From positions 124,001 to 188,000 of the forward strand of contig CAZRMV010000008.1 in NCBI GenBank assembly GCA_964601275.1: a DNA stretch of 64,000 nt, in the 5' to 3' direction. Source of the stretch: JAOZPE01 sp964601275. Its GTDB lineage: Bacteria > Krumholzibacteriota > Krumholzibacteriia > JAJRXK01. Position numbers and translations under genes: made by a program. This document shows, one piece after another, positions 26,250 through 33,054 of the stretch; positions within the stretch are counted from its first letter, which is position 1; each line of letters begins with the position of its first letter. The notes under the pieces were generated by a model. The model searched no databases. It was not told the origin of the DNA and worked only from the letters and a program-made list of their open reading frames with translations.

Positions 26250-28470
26250 GGGGAACCCCTCGAGATTGGGTTCTTTCGGTTGAGGGCCGCTGCCGGAGGT
26301 CTCCGAGCCAGATGCGGCCCTGGGCCACATCGACGTGGAGAAGCAAGACCTGCACCGGCTGACCCAGGCCGAAGCGTTTCCCGGTGCGTTCCCCCAGGAA
26401 CCGGCTCCGCCGCTCGTCGAAGGTATACCAGTCCCCCCGCAGCTCATCAAGCCCGACAAAGCCGTCCAGGCCGCAACCTTCCACTTCCACGAAGAGCCCG
26501 CTGCGCACCACCCCGGTGATCACCCCGTCCAGGCGTTCGCCGACCTTGTCCTTCAGCCAGTCGGCGGCGCAGATGTCCTGGCACTCGTATTCCAGGGCCG
26601 CGGCGGCGCGTTCCCTCTCGCTGCAGTGATCGGCCAGCTCGAGGGCTTCCTCCCAGTCGGCCGCGTCGGCCAGGTGGACCGAGGCCAGCCGTTTCGCGTC
26701 GTCCACCGCGTCCTCGAGCCATCCCTTCTTCACCCCCACCAGGGCATGCAGCCATCTCTGGTTGTGCAGGTCGGGGTAGCGGCGGATCGGAGAGGTGAAA
26801 TGGGTGTAGTCGGAGAAGGCCAGGCCGAAATGAGATCCTCGTCCTCTCCGGTAGCTGGCGCGCATCAACGAGCGCAACGCGAGCAGGGAGACCGTCGATT
26901 CGATGCGTTGCCCTTTGACCTGGTCGAAGAGTTCCTGGTAGTCCTTGCCTCCCACCGGTTCCTTGGGAAACCACTTCACCCCCAGTTCCTTGAGGGTCTC
27001 CACCAACTGGTCGACCTTCTCCACGTCGGGATTCTCGTGCACCCGCCACAAGAGCGGCAAGCGCGCCGCGTGAAGGGTCCGCGCCACCGCGCGGTTGGCT
27101 TCGAGCATGAATTCCTCGATGATCCAGTGCGTGCGCAGCACCTTCTTCACCCGCAGCTTCTGGACGTGTCCGTCCTCGTCGAACACGAACTCGCGCTCGG
27201 GCCGCTCGATGAAGAGCGAGCCCTGGTCGCGGCGCCGGCGGCGCAGCAGGGCGGCCAGCCGCAGCATCTCCTGCAGGGCGGATCGCAGGACCGCCGGATC
27301 GGTCCCGTCGGCCAGCACCCGGTCGAGGTCGGACGGAAATCCCCGGGCGCCCTCGAGCGCCAGGAGGGCCTCGGCCTGCCGGTAGGAAACCGAGGCCCGG
27401 CTCTTCACCACTGAAGGCCCCAGGGCGGTCCGGCGCAACGCGCCCTGCTCGTCGTACTCGAGCAAGACGCTGAAGGCGTCGCGTTCGACCCCGTGGTGCA
27501 GGCTGCAGGAACCGGACGAGAGGATCTCGGGCAGCATCGGCAACACCTGTCCCGGCGGATAGACGCTGGTGGCCCGGGCCCGAGCCTGGGCATCGAGGGT
27601 TCCATGCGGGCGCACCCGAGCGGCCACGTCGGCGATGTGCACGCCCAGGCGCAGTCCGCCCCCGGGCAGCACCTCGATCGAGACCGCGTCGTCGTGATCC
27701 TTGGCGTCGTGGGGATCGATGGTGAAGATCAGCTCCCCGGTGAGATCCCTCCGATCCACCGGGCTGCGGGGGGCGCGCCGGGCTTCCTCCTCCGCTTCGG
27801 GGCTGAAGGCGCGGGGCCACCTCGACGCGGCGATCCGGCGTTCCATCGCGGCCCAGGGATGGGTCGAGGGCCCGAGCACCTCGATCTCCCGGAGCTGCGG
27901 CCGTTCCTTCCGGGGATCGAAGGCCTCCAGGCGCCCCCGGGCGAGGATCTCCTCCTCCGACGTCGGGTCCAGTTCCGGTTCCTCTTCGACGAAGAATCCC
28001 CCGGAGATCCCGGGGATGGGATGGTCGGGAATCAACACCCAGCGGTCGGAGACCGGCAACAGCCTCCCGAAGACCTGGCGGGGAGCGGCCCGGAGGATGC
28101 GCCGGACCAGGGCGAACTCCTGCCGCCCGTCCCGCAGCCGCCGCACCTCCACTTCGTCCCCGACCACCACCCGCTGCCCCTCCCCCTCGGCCAGGGGCAG
28201 GGTCCTGTCGTCCTCGAAACGCACGTGGGTGGGCGCGCCGGAGACTCCCACCACGCGCGCGGTGGAAACGATCGCGCCGGAGAGCGCTTGCACTCTCCGG
28301 CGGGGCAGGATCGCGATCTGTCCCTGGCGGGCCAGCCCCAGGACTTCCCGGCGGAAGGCCGGATAGTCGCGGTGACGGACCCCCAACTCGCGGGACAGGG
28401 CCTTCAATTTGTAACTGGTCTGGGGGTGTTCCTCGAGGAAGCGGACGACCTCGGTTCTCCAGTCGGCCAC
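26242..28470 (-). CDS. rnr: Ribonuclease R
   Basis: RNase R is a processive 3'-5' exoribonuclease that degrades structured RNA. The 742-residue protein has an N-terminal helix-turn-helix-like region (LKALSRELGVRHRDYPAFRR), cold-shock-type OB domains (about 80-220), and a catalytic RNB domain with DPHDAKDHDDAVS, the Asp cluster that binds magnesium. SYRRGRGSHFGLAFSDYTHF and SPIRRYPDLHNQ follow, and a C-terminal S1 domain (about 650-720) has GVITGVVRSGLFVEVEG. It lacks the long Lys-rich tail of E. coli RNase R. The start is GTG. It is 25 bases downstream of the mini basic protein gene and overlaps the PilZ gene. Confidence 0.95.
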   Translation of the reverse strand: MADWRTEVVRFLEEHPQTSYKLKALSRELGVRHRDYPAFRREVLGLARQGQIAILPRRRVQALSGAIVSTARVVGVSGAPTHVRFEDDRTLPLAEGEGQRVVVGDEVEVRRLRDGRQEFALVRRILRAAPRQVFGRLLPVSDRWVLIPDHPIPGISGGFFVEEEPELDPTSEEEILARGRLEAFDPRKERPQLREIEVLGPSTHPWAAMERRIAASRWPRAFSPEAEEEARRAPRSPVDRRDLTGELIFTIDPHDAKDHDDAVSIEVLPGGGLRLGVHIADVAARVRPHGTLDAQARARATSVYPPGQVLPMLPEILSSGSCSLHHGVERDAFSVLLEYDEQGALRRTALGPSVVKSRASVSYRQAEALLALEGARGFPSDLDRVLADGTDPAVLRSALQEMLRLAALLRRRRRDQGSLFIERPEREFVFDEDGHVQKLRVKKVLRTHWIIEEFMLEANRAVARTLHAARLPLLWRVHENPDVEKVDQLVETLKELGVKWFPKEPVGGKDYQELFDQVKGQRIESTVSLLALRSLMRASYRRGRGSHFGLAFSDYTHFTSPIRRYPDLHNQRWLHALVGVKKGWLEDAVDDAKRLASVHLADAADWEEALELADHCSERERAAAALEYECQDICAADWLKDKVGERLDGVITGVVRSGLFVEVEGCGLDGFVGLDELRGDWYTFDERRSRFLGERTGKRFGLGQPVQVLLLHVDVAQGRIWLGDLRQRPSTERTQSRGVPHE

Positions 28471-28495
28471 ATCAAGCCCCTTCCCCCATCAAGCG

Positions 28496-28591
28496 CTACT
28501 TGTTCTTCTTCTTGTGCCGATTCTTCCGCAGGCGCTTCTTGCGCTTGTGGGTGGCGATCTTCTTGCGCTTGCGCTTCTTGCCGCTGGGCAT
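28496..28591 (-). CDS. AURKAIP1/COX24-type 31-residue basic protein
   Basis: A 31-codon gene beginning MPSGKKRKRKKIATHKRK and ending in a Lys/Asn-rich tail; more than half of the residues are Lys or Arg. This closely matches the small AURKAIP1/COX24-domain proteins annotated in Bacteroidetes and relatives, which are thought to sit on the ribosome. A strong GGAGG lies nine bases before the ATG. It is immediately upstream of RNase R, which degrades rRNA and mRNA, so a link with ribosome or RNA metabolism is plausible but inferred. It is below the size cutoff of most gene finders. Confidence 0.85.
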   Translation of the reverse strand: MPSGKKRKRKKIATHKRKKRLRKNRHKKKNK

Positions 28592-28800
28592 CGAGCCGTA
28601 CCTCCGAATTGCTGTCTTTGGCTGCAGGGCGCCAAAAGAAGTAGAAAAGACCGCCCGCCGCAAGGCGAACGGTGCAGATGGCGATGCCCATCGCGGGACG
28701 AGGACACCGGAAGCGGACCTTCACCCCGACGGATCCGGCGGTTCGGGGCCGGCCTCGGGCGGATCGCCCACAGCGCGAGCGGACCCGATGCCCCCTCGCC

Positions 28801-29106
28801 TCAGACCGTCGATTCCGCCGGCCGGGCGCCCGATCCGTCCACGAGCGCCTTGAGCTCGTTGGAGGCCTTGAAATAGGGCACCAGCTTGGAGGGAACGTCC
28901 ACCGCCGCGCCGGTCCGGGGATTGCGGGCCTTGCGGGAACGCCGCTCCTTCACCTTGAAACTGCCGAAGCCCCGGAGTTCGACCTTGTCGCCCTCGCACA
29001 GGGCCCGGGAGATGTTCTCCAAGATGAGGTCGACCACGACCCCGGTGTCCTTCTTGGAAAGGCCCGATCCCTGGGCGATCAGCTCGACCAGCTCGGCTTT
29101 GGTCAT
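28801..29106 (-). CDS. HU/IHF-family DNA-binding protein
   Basis: A 101-residue histone-like protein that should bend and compact DNA as a dimer. It shows the HU helices (MTKAELVELIAQGSGLSKKD), the dimer-core segment KVELRGFGSFKVKERRSRKARNP (read across the fold), and the DNA-arm region ARNPRTGAAVDVP with the intercalating Pro. The C-terminus ends in an extra PAESTV-type tail. GGGAG precedes the ATG. It has its own promoter and is not part of the BMC operon that ends just upstream. The HU or IHF subclass cannot be fixed. Confidence 0.94.
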   Translation of the reverse strand: MTKAELVELIAQGSGLSKKDTGVVVDLILENISRALCEGDKVELRGFGSFKVKERRSRKARNPRTGAAVDVPSKLVPYFKASNELKALVDGSGARPAESTV

Positions 29107-29211
29107 CGTTTCCCACTCCCTGATGGCCGGGCGTACCGGCTCGTCCTGGGGGTCTCCACGGCCTCAGAGCGATGTCCTGCCCGGGTGTCCGTGCCGCCGA
29201 TCCACCCTCCC

Positions 29212-29240
29212 TTGATATCAGCCGATTTCGGGCAAGTCAA
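29212..29240 (-). promoter_or_regulatory. Promoter of the HU gene
   Basis: Minus-strand TTGACT and TATCAA are separated by 17 bases. The leader is about 100 bases. The -35 lies only a few bases past the U-tract of the candidate terminator of the BMC operon. Confidence 0.6.
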
Positions 29241-29243
29241 TGG

Positions 29244-29278
29244 AAAAATACCAGTTGGAAGGATTTCACGACCCTTCC
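29244..29278 (-). terminator. Weak terminator at the end of the BMC operon
   Basis: On the minus strand GGAAGG pairs with CCTTCC across a 10-base loop that includes the last gene's stop codon, and TTTTT follows after nine bases. The stem is short and the U-tract is distant, so the call is tentative. Confidence 0.3.
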
Positions 29279-29562
29279 GGGAGCCTTCCGGAGCCGCTCG
29301 ACAGGGAGACCTCGTCCACCACTCCGACGATCACGGTGCGGATGGGACCGGCTTCTCCGAAGAGCAGCCGGGCCGCCGCCCCGTCGTCGACCACCAGCAC
29401 CCGTTCGCCCATGCGGACCCCGATGCGATCGACCGCGATGGTGTCGGCACCTCCGTCCAGCCCCCCCACCGCTTCCGGACGCACCACGAGCAAGCGGCAT
29501 CCCTCCATCTGGGCGTGTTTGACGCTGCCCACCACCTGACCGATCACCCGGGCGACCTTCAT
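29266..29562 (-). CDS. BMC-P vertex protein (EutN/CcmL family), third copy
   Basis: A 98-residue EutN/CcmL-type pentamer that should cap a vertex of the microcompartment shell. It opens MKVARVIGQVVGSVKHAQME and has DRIGVRMGERVLVVDDGAAARLLF and TVIVGVVDEV, the family's barrel strands. The usual S-R pore-edge pattern is shortened to DGAAARLLFG. The ATG overlaps the stop of the preceding BMC-P gene as ATGA and has GGAGG six bases ahead; longer open frames upstream belong to that gene's DNA. It is the last gene of the six-gene operon. Three different BMC-P genes in one operon suggest mixed vertices or specialised caps. Confidence 0.9.
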   Translation of the reverse strand: MKVARVIGQVVGSVKHAQMEGCRLLVVRPEAVGGLDGGADTIAVDRIGVRMGERVLVVDDGAAARLLFGEAGPIRTVIVGVVDEVSLSSGSGRLPEGS

Positions 29563-29879
29563 CCCCCACCTCCCGGCCGGCCGCGCCCCGCGTTCTTCGA
29601 AGGGGAACGCCCCTCGTGCATCTGCAGCTCGTCGAGGATGCCCACCACCGCGCAATCGACCGGATTGAAAGGATCGCTCAGGCTGTTGGCTGCCTCCCGG
29701 CTGCGCACGAACCAGACCACCTGGCCCCGATCGGCGCTGACAGTGTCGACGGCGATGACCGGCCGCCCCGACTCCCGCTGGGCGAAATCCAGCGGCTGCA
29801 GCACGAGCATCCTCTCCTGGGAAAGCCCGGGGGTCCGGGCGGTGGCCACGCAGGTCCCGATCACGCGCGCGAGCTGCAT
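29559..29879 (-). CDS. BMC-P vertex protein (EutN/CcmL family), second copy
   Basis: A 106-residue EutN/CcmL-type shell protein. MQLARVIGTCVATARTPGL and AVDTVSADRGQVVWFVRSREAANSL, then NPVDCAVVGILDEL, follow the vertex-protein fold. A Gly/Arg/Pro-rich tail of about 15 residues after the fold is absent from the other copies. It lies three bases downstream of the BMC-T gene and overlaps the third BMC-P gene by four bases. GAGGGG precedes the ATG. It is expected to form pentamers in the shell. Confidence 0.9.
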   Translation of the reverse strand: MQLARVIGTCVATARTPGLSQERMLVLQPLDFAQRESGRPVIAVDTVSADRGQVVWFVRSREAANSLSDPFNPVDCAVVGILDELQMHEGRSPSKNAGRGRPGGGG

Positions 29880-29882
29880 CGT

Positions 29883-30497
29883 CTACCCCTCTTCCTCCGA
29901 GGGCGCGGCCAGTTGGGAGCTGGGCGCAGCCTGCCCCGCTCCCCCGTCGATGTAGCGGGCATAGTCGGGATGGGGCCGGGCCAGCACCACGCTCTCCACC
30001 AGCAATTCGGCGATTCCCACCGCGGCTTCTCCGGCCGCGACCGCCGCTTCCACGTCGGCGATCTCCCCTTCCAGGTGGTAGACCGCCTTGCCGCCGATCC
30101 CGGCGGCCAGCCGCAGCGACAAGAGGCGCACCTTTGCCGCCTTCATCGAGGCGTCGGCGGCGCGGATCGCCGCGGCGGCGGTGACCGTCTCCACCACTCC
30201 CATCGCGTCGACCCCCCCGGAGGGCCGGGCTTCGCGCAGGACCTGCGCCACCTCGGGATGCACCTGCGGCAGGAACAACGCGTCCTGAAGCCGCTCGGCG
30301 CAGAGCTCGAGGCCGCGCTCCATCGCCGCTTCCACCTCGGCCACTCCCCCTTCCACTCCCACCAGGAGCTTTCCCGGGGACACCGCGGCCGCCATGAGCA
30401 GACGGACCCGCGCGGTCTTGAGCATCGCGTCACAGACCTTCGCGCCGCGGGCCAGGCTGCCGCATTCGATGAGACCGAGGGAAATGGACTCTGACAC
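29883..30497 (-). CDS. BMC-T tandem-domain shell protein
   Basis: A 204-residue protein with two BMC folds in tandem, expected to assemble as trimers that look like hexagons in the shell. The first domain (about 5-95) shows SLGLIECGSLARGAKVCDAM and VSPGKLLVGVEGGVAEVEAA. The second (about 98-185) shows GVVETVTAAAAIRAADASMK and GIGGKAVYHLEGEIADVEAA, then ARPHPDYARYI. It is most like PduT-type permissive tandem proteins, but the first pore loop reads SPGK without a cysteine, so an Fe-S site like that of PduT is not suggested. A Gln/Ala/Ser/Glu tail ends the protein. The start is GTG with AGGAG ahead, nine bases after the aldehyde dehydrogenase gene. Confidence 0.92.
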   Translation of the reverse strand: MSESISLGLIECGSLARGAKVCDAMLKTARVRLLMAAAVSPGKLLVGVEGGVAEVEAAMERGLELCAERLQDALFLPQVHPEVAQVLREARPSGGVDAMGVVETVTAAAAIRAADASMKAAKVRLLSLRLAAGIGGKAVYHLEGEIADVEAAVAAGEAAVGIAELLVESVVLARPHPDYARYIDGGAGQAAPSSQLAAPSEEEG

Positions 30498-30506
30498 CTG
30501 GATCTC

Positions 30507-32009
30507 CTACACGATGCGGAACTCGCCGACCAGGGTGCAACGGCGACGGCGGGAGAACGAGCGAGCGTCGGTCAGACCCTCACCGGTGGGCGTCGCGATG
30601 GTGAACGAGGTGTGCCCCTCGCCTCCCTCGCCGAGGCCGGCGAAATTCGGGCCGTTCTTGACGAAGATCGAGGCGTCGCACATCCGGGCCATCTTCCCCA
30701 GACGATCGACGCGCCGGCTGTGCATGACGAAGGTGTGGCGGTTGTTCCCCTCCATGCGGACCGCCAGTTCCATCGCGGCGTCGGCGTCCGGCACGCTGCA
30801 CAGGGGCATCATGGGCATGAGCTGTTCGGTCCACAGCAGGGGATGCTCGATGTCCACCGGCAGGATGGCGAGCCGGCACGATTCGGGGACATCGATCCCG
30901 GCCTGGGCCAGGATGTGGCGCGGCGTCTTCCCCACCAGTTCGCGCCGGATCACTCCCTTGCGTCCCGGGCCGTTCGTCTTCTCGAAGATCACGCCCTCGA
31001 CCCGCCGGATCTCCTCGGCGTCGAGGATGCGGTTGCCCAGCGCGCCGAGCTCGCGCAACAGCGCGGGGCGCACCTCCTCGACCACGATGATCTCCTTCTC
31101 GCAGGTGCAGACGATTCCGTTGTCGAGGCTCCCGCCGCGGGTGATGTCCCGCGCGGCCTGGGCGATGTCCGCGGTCTCGTCGACGATCACCGGAGGATTG
31201 CCCGGCCCGCCGGTGATGCATTTCTTCCCCGAGTCCAGCGCGGCCCGCACCACCCCGGGTCCCCCGGTGACCACCAGGAGCCGCACCCCTTTGTGTCGCA
31301 TCAACTCCTGCGCGCTCTCCAGGGTGGGCTCGGCAATCGTGGTCACCAGGTCGCGCGGCGCCCCGGCTTCCTGCGCGGCGTCGTTGATGATGGACACCGT
31401 CCGGCACGAAACCCTCCTGGCCGCCGGATGCGCGTTGAACACCACCGTGTTGCCGCCGGCCAGCATCGCGATGCCGTTGTTGATGATGGTCTCGCTGGGA
31501 TTCGTGCTGGGAGTGATCGCCCCGATCACCCCGTAGGGCGCCCACTCCTCCAGCACCAGCCCGTCGTCCCCTGAGTGGCTCTCGGGCACGAGGACTTCCG
31601 GACCGCTGGTCTTGGTGATCACCAGGCGGTTCTTGATCCGCTTGTCCTCGACCCGTCCCAGGCCGGTCTCCTCCACCGCGAGTTCCGACAAGCCGTCGAC
31701 CTGTTCGAGCAGGCGCCGGCGGATCAAGGAGATCATCTCCTTGCGCCGCTGCAGGGGGAACTCCCGATAGCGATGGAAGGCTTCTTCGGCCGCGGCCACG
31801 GCCTCGCAGATGGTCGAATGGATTCCGTTGGTGTCGGTACCCGACGGCCGCGCCGCGTTCGGTCGCGCCCCTCCACAGGGCGCGCCTCCCGCACCCGGCC
31901 CGAAGCTCGCCGGAAAGGGGGCGGATGTCCCGCCGGTGCGCGCATCGAGCCCGGCCCGCGCCCGGGCGGCGCGGACCACTTCCCTCAGACGATCGGGATC
32001 GAGAGACAT
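30507..32009 (-). CDS. CoA-acylating aldehyde dehydrogenase of the BMC (EutE/PduP-like)
   Basis: A 500-residue enzyme of the EutE/PduP family, which oxidises a short aldehyde with NAD and CoA to acyl-CoA inside microcompartments. The catalytic Cys is near residue 301 in SLDNGIVCTCEKE. PYGVIGAITPSTNPSETIINN and TGGPGVVRAAL mark the cofactor fold. The first 20 residues (SLDPDRLREVVRAARARAG) form an amphipathic helix like known encapsulation peptides. A Gly/Pro/Ala-rich linker (about 21-58) separates it from the enzyme, as in cargo proteins. It is the only enzyme encoded in the operon. The aldehyde substrate cannot be told from the sequence. Confidence 0.93.
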   Translation of the reverse strand: MSLDPDRLREVVRAARARAGLDARTGGTSAPFPASFGPGAGGAPCGGARPNAARPSGTDTNGIHSTICEAVAAAEEAFHRYREFPLQRRKEMISLIRRRLLEQVDGLSELAVEETGLGRVEDKRIKNRLVITKTSGPEVLVPESHSGDDGLVLEEWAPYGVIGAITPSTNPSETIINNGIAMLAGGNTVVFNAHPAARRVSCRTVSIINDAAQEAGAPRDLVTTIAEPTLESAQELMRHKGVRLLVVTGGPGVVRAALDSGKKCITGGPGNPPVIVDETADIAQAARDITRGGSLDNGIVCTCEKEIIVVEEVRPALLRELGALGNRILDAEEIRRVEGVIFEKTNGPGRKGVIRRELVGKTPRHILAQAGIDVPESCRLAILPVDIEHPLLWTEQLMPMMPLCSVPDADAAMELAVRMEGNNRHTFVMHSRRVDRLGKMARMCDASIFVKNGPNFAGLGEGGEGHTSFTIATPTGEGLTDARSFSRRRRCTLVGEFRIV

Positions 32010-32027
32010 CGCGCCTCCCCGCTGCGC

Positions 32028-32315
32028 TTACTTCTCGTAGACGAAACGCCCGTCGATCTCGAGCGAGTCGACGATCGCCATCACCACCGCGTCGACCGGG
32101 CGATCCTGGGTCAGCGGGGTCATTCTCGACGAGGACCCGGAGGCGAAGAGGACGATCTCCCCGGTCCCCGCCCCCACCGCGTCGACCGCGACGACATAAC
32201 CCCCGGTCGGCTTGCGGTCGATATCGATCACCTTGAGCACGAGCAGCTTGACCCCCCGCAGGCTCTCTTCCTTCCGGGTGGCGACCACCGTGCCAATGAT
32301 CTCCGCGAGTTGCAT
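32028..32315 (-). CDS. BMC-P vertex protein (EutN/CcmL family), first copy
   Basis: A 95-residue pentameric vertex protein of the EutN/CcmL family. MQLAEIIGTVVATRKEESL, VIDIDRKPTGGYVVAVDAVG, EIVLFASGSSSRMT and DAVVMAIVDSLEI are the standard strands; the SSSRMT segment is the most canonical of the three copies. It lies three bases after the BMC-H stop and 18 bases before the aldehyde dehydrogenase. It is probably the main vertex protein. Confidence 0.93.
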   Translation of the reverse strand: MQLAEIIGTVVATRKEESLRGVKLLVLKVIDIDRKPTGGYVVAVDAVGAGTGEIVLFASGSSSRMTPLTQDRPVDAVVMAIVDSLEIDGRFVYEK

Positions 32316-32318
32316 GGG

Positions 32319-32609
32319 CTACTTGCCGTCGGCGACGCCGCCGATGGGCAGGATCTCCTGTACATTCTGGTGCGGCCGCGGGATGACGTGCACGCAGATC
32401 AGTTCGCCGATCTTCGATGCGGCGGCGGACCCGGCGTCGGTCGCGGCCTTGACCGCGGCCACGTCGCCCCGGATGACCGCGGTGCAGTAGCCTCCCCCGA
32501 TCTTCTCGTACCGGACGAGGGTGACGTTGGCGGCCTTCACCATGGCATCGGCCGCTTCGACCATGGCGGCGAAGCCGCGGGTCTCGATCATGCCAAGAGC
32601 TTCCTTCAT
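32319..32609 (-). CDS. BMC-H hexameric shell protein
   Basis: A 96-residue single BMC-domain protein that should tile the shell facets as hexamers. It opens MKEALGMIETRGFAAMVEAA, the classic PduA/EutM/CcmK start. The pore loop reads KIGGGYCTAVIRGDV, where PduA has GSG and EutM GGG, and RPHQNVQEILP ends the fold. It is the first gene of the operon, about 60 bases from a strong promoter. The ATG matches the family start; an in-frame codon 11 residues upstream was rejected. The Gly-rich pore suggests passage of small polar metabolites. Confidence 0.95.
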   Translation of the reverse strand: MKEALGMIETRGFAAMVEAADAMVKAANVTLVRYEKIGGGYCTAVIRGDVAAVKAATDAGSAAASKIGELICVHVIPRPHQNVQEILPIGGVADGK

Positions 32610-32677
32610 CTCAGCGCGCGCTCCTTGCTGGCGAATCTCCAAGCGCGCCCCCCCAAGGGACGGTCGCTCGAACCCGC

Positions 32678-32706
32678 ACCCTAACAGGGGGCCGAAGGGG
32701 TGTCAA
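32678..32706 (-). promoter_or_regulatory. Promoter of the BMC operon
   Basis: Minus-strand TTGACA is followed after exactly 17 bases by TAGGGT. The leader is about 60 bases and shows no cobalamin-riboswitch box. The promoter starts about 30 bases after the terminator hairpin of the upstream transcript, so BMC expression is insulated from it. Confidence 0.7.
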
Positions 32707-32734
32707 CGCGGCGAATCGACGGTTTTCGGGCGAG

Positions 32735-32762
32735 AAAAGGCCCCCGCCGGACGACGGGGGCC
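32735..32762 (-). terminator. Rho-independent terminator upstream of the BMC promoter
   Basis: On the minus strand GGCCCCCG pairs with CGGGGGCC across an eight-base loop and TTTT follows at once. It can end either the candidate structured RNA or read-through from the sugar nucleotidyltransferase gene. Confidence 0.75.
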
Positions 32763-32961
32763 CGCTTCACCGGCTCCGGTGAAGGCAGAATCCTATGCGC
32801 CACCCGCGGGGGCCGCGTGCCGGCACTGACGAAGACAAACCAGCGAAGGGTATGAGCAGCCCGGCAAGTCGCGCGCGTGGCAGGCGGCGCGAAGTCCTGG
32901 GGCATCAAGACGCGTGCCGCCCGATGGAAGACGCGGGGCCGGTCCGGCCAACCCGCTGACG
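32735..32961 (-). ncRNA. Candidate structured non-coding RNA (about 225 nt)
   Basis: The 445 bases between the BMC-H gene and the sugar nucleotidyltransferase gene hold no supported protein gene. The minus strand has a promoter-like pair, then several nested helices, then an intrinsic terminator. The helices seen are GCGGG..GGCC/GGCC..CCGC near the 5' end, GGCGG..GCG/CGC..CCGCC next, and a long one in which GCCACgCGCG pairs with CGCGgGTGGC and encloses TGCCGG/CCGGCA. TTCACCGG/CCGGTGAA then lies just before the terminator. It does not show the SRP, tmRNA or RNase P signature sequences, and its ends do not pair as in 6S RNA. It could instead be a long structured 3' UTR. Confidence 0.35.
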
Positions 32962-32967
32962 CAACAA

Positions 32968-32996
32968 AACTTAGGAACTTCCCCGCCGACCGCGAA
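32968..32996 (-). promoter_or_regulatory. Candidate promoter of the structured RNA
   Basis: Minus-strand TTCGCG and TAAGTT are separated by 17 bases, 58 bases past the stop of the nucleotidyltransferase gene. The -35 is weak; the -10 is the same as at the M6 protease gene. Confidence 0.35.
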
Positions 32997-33054
32997 CCCG
33001 CCGCCGCCGGGCGCCGCCGGTCGGATTTCGCCCGTCCCACCGCTTGGATTCCGC

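Noticed and set aside
29266..32609. Carboxysome
   Set aside because: No RuBisCO, carbonic anhydrase or CsoS2/CcmM; an acylating aldehyde dehydrogenase indicates a catabolic metabolosome. The fbp gene at 36.4 kb is on another operon and is a housekeeping enzyme.
32610..33054. Cobalamin riboswitch or 6S, SRP, tmRNA or RNase P RNA
   Set aside because: None of the signature sequences was seen, and the 5' and 3' ends do not pair as in 6S RNA. It is left as an unassigned structured RNA.
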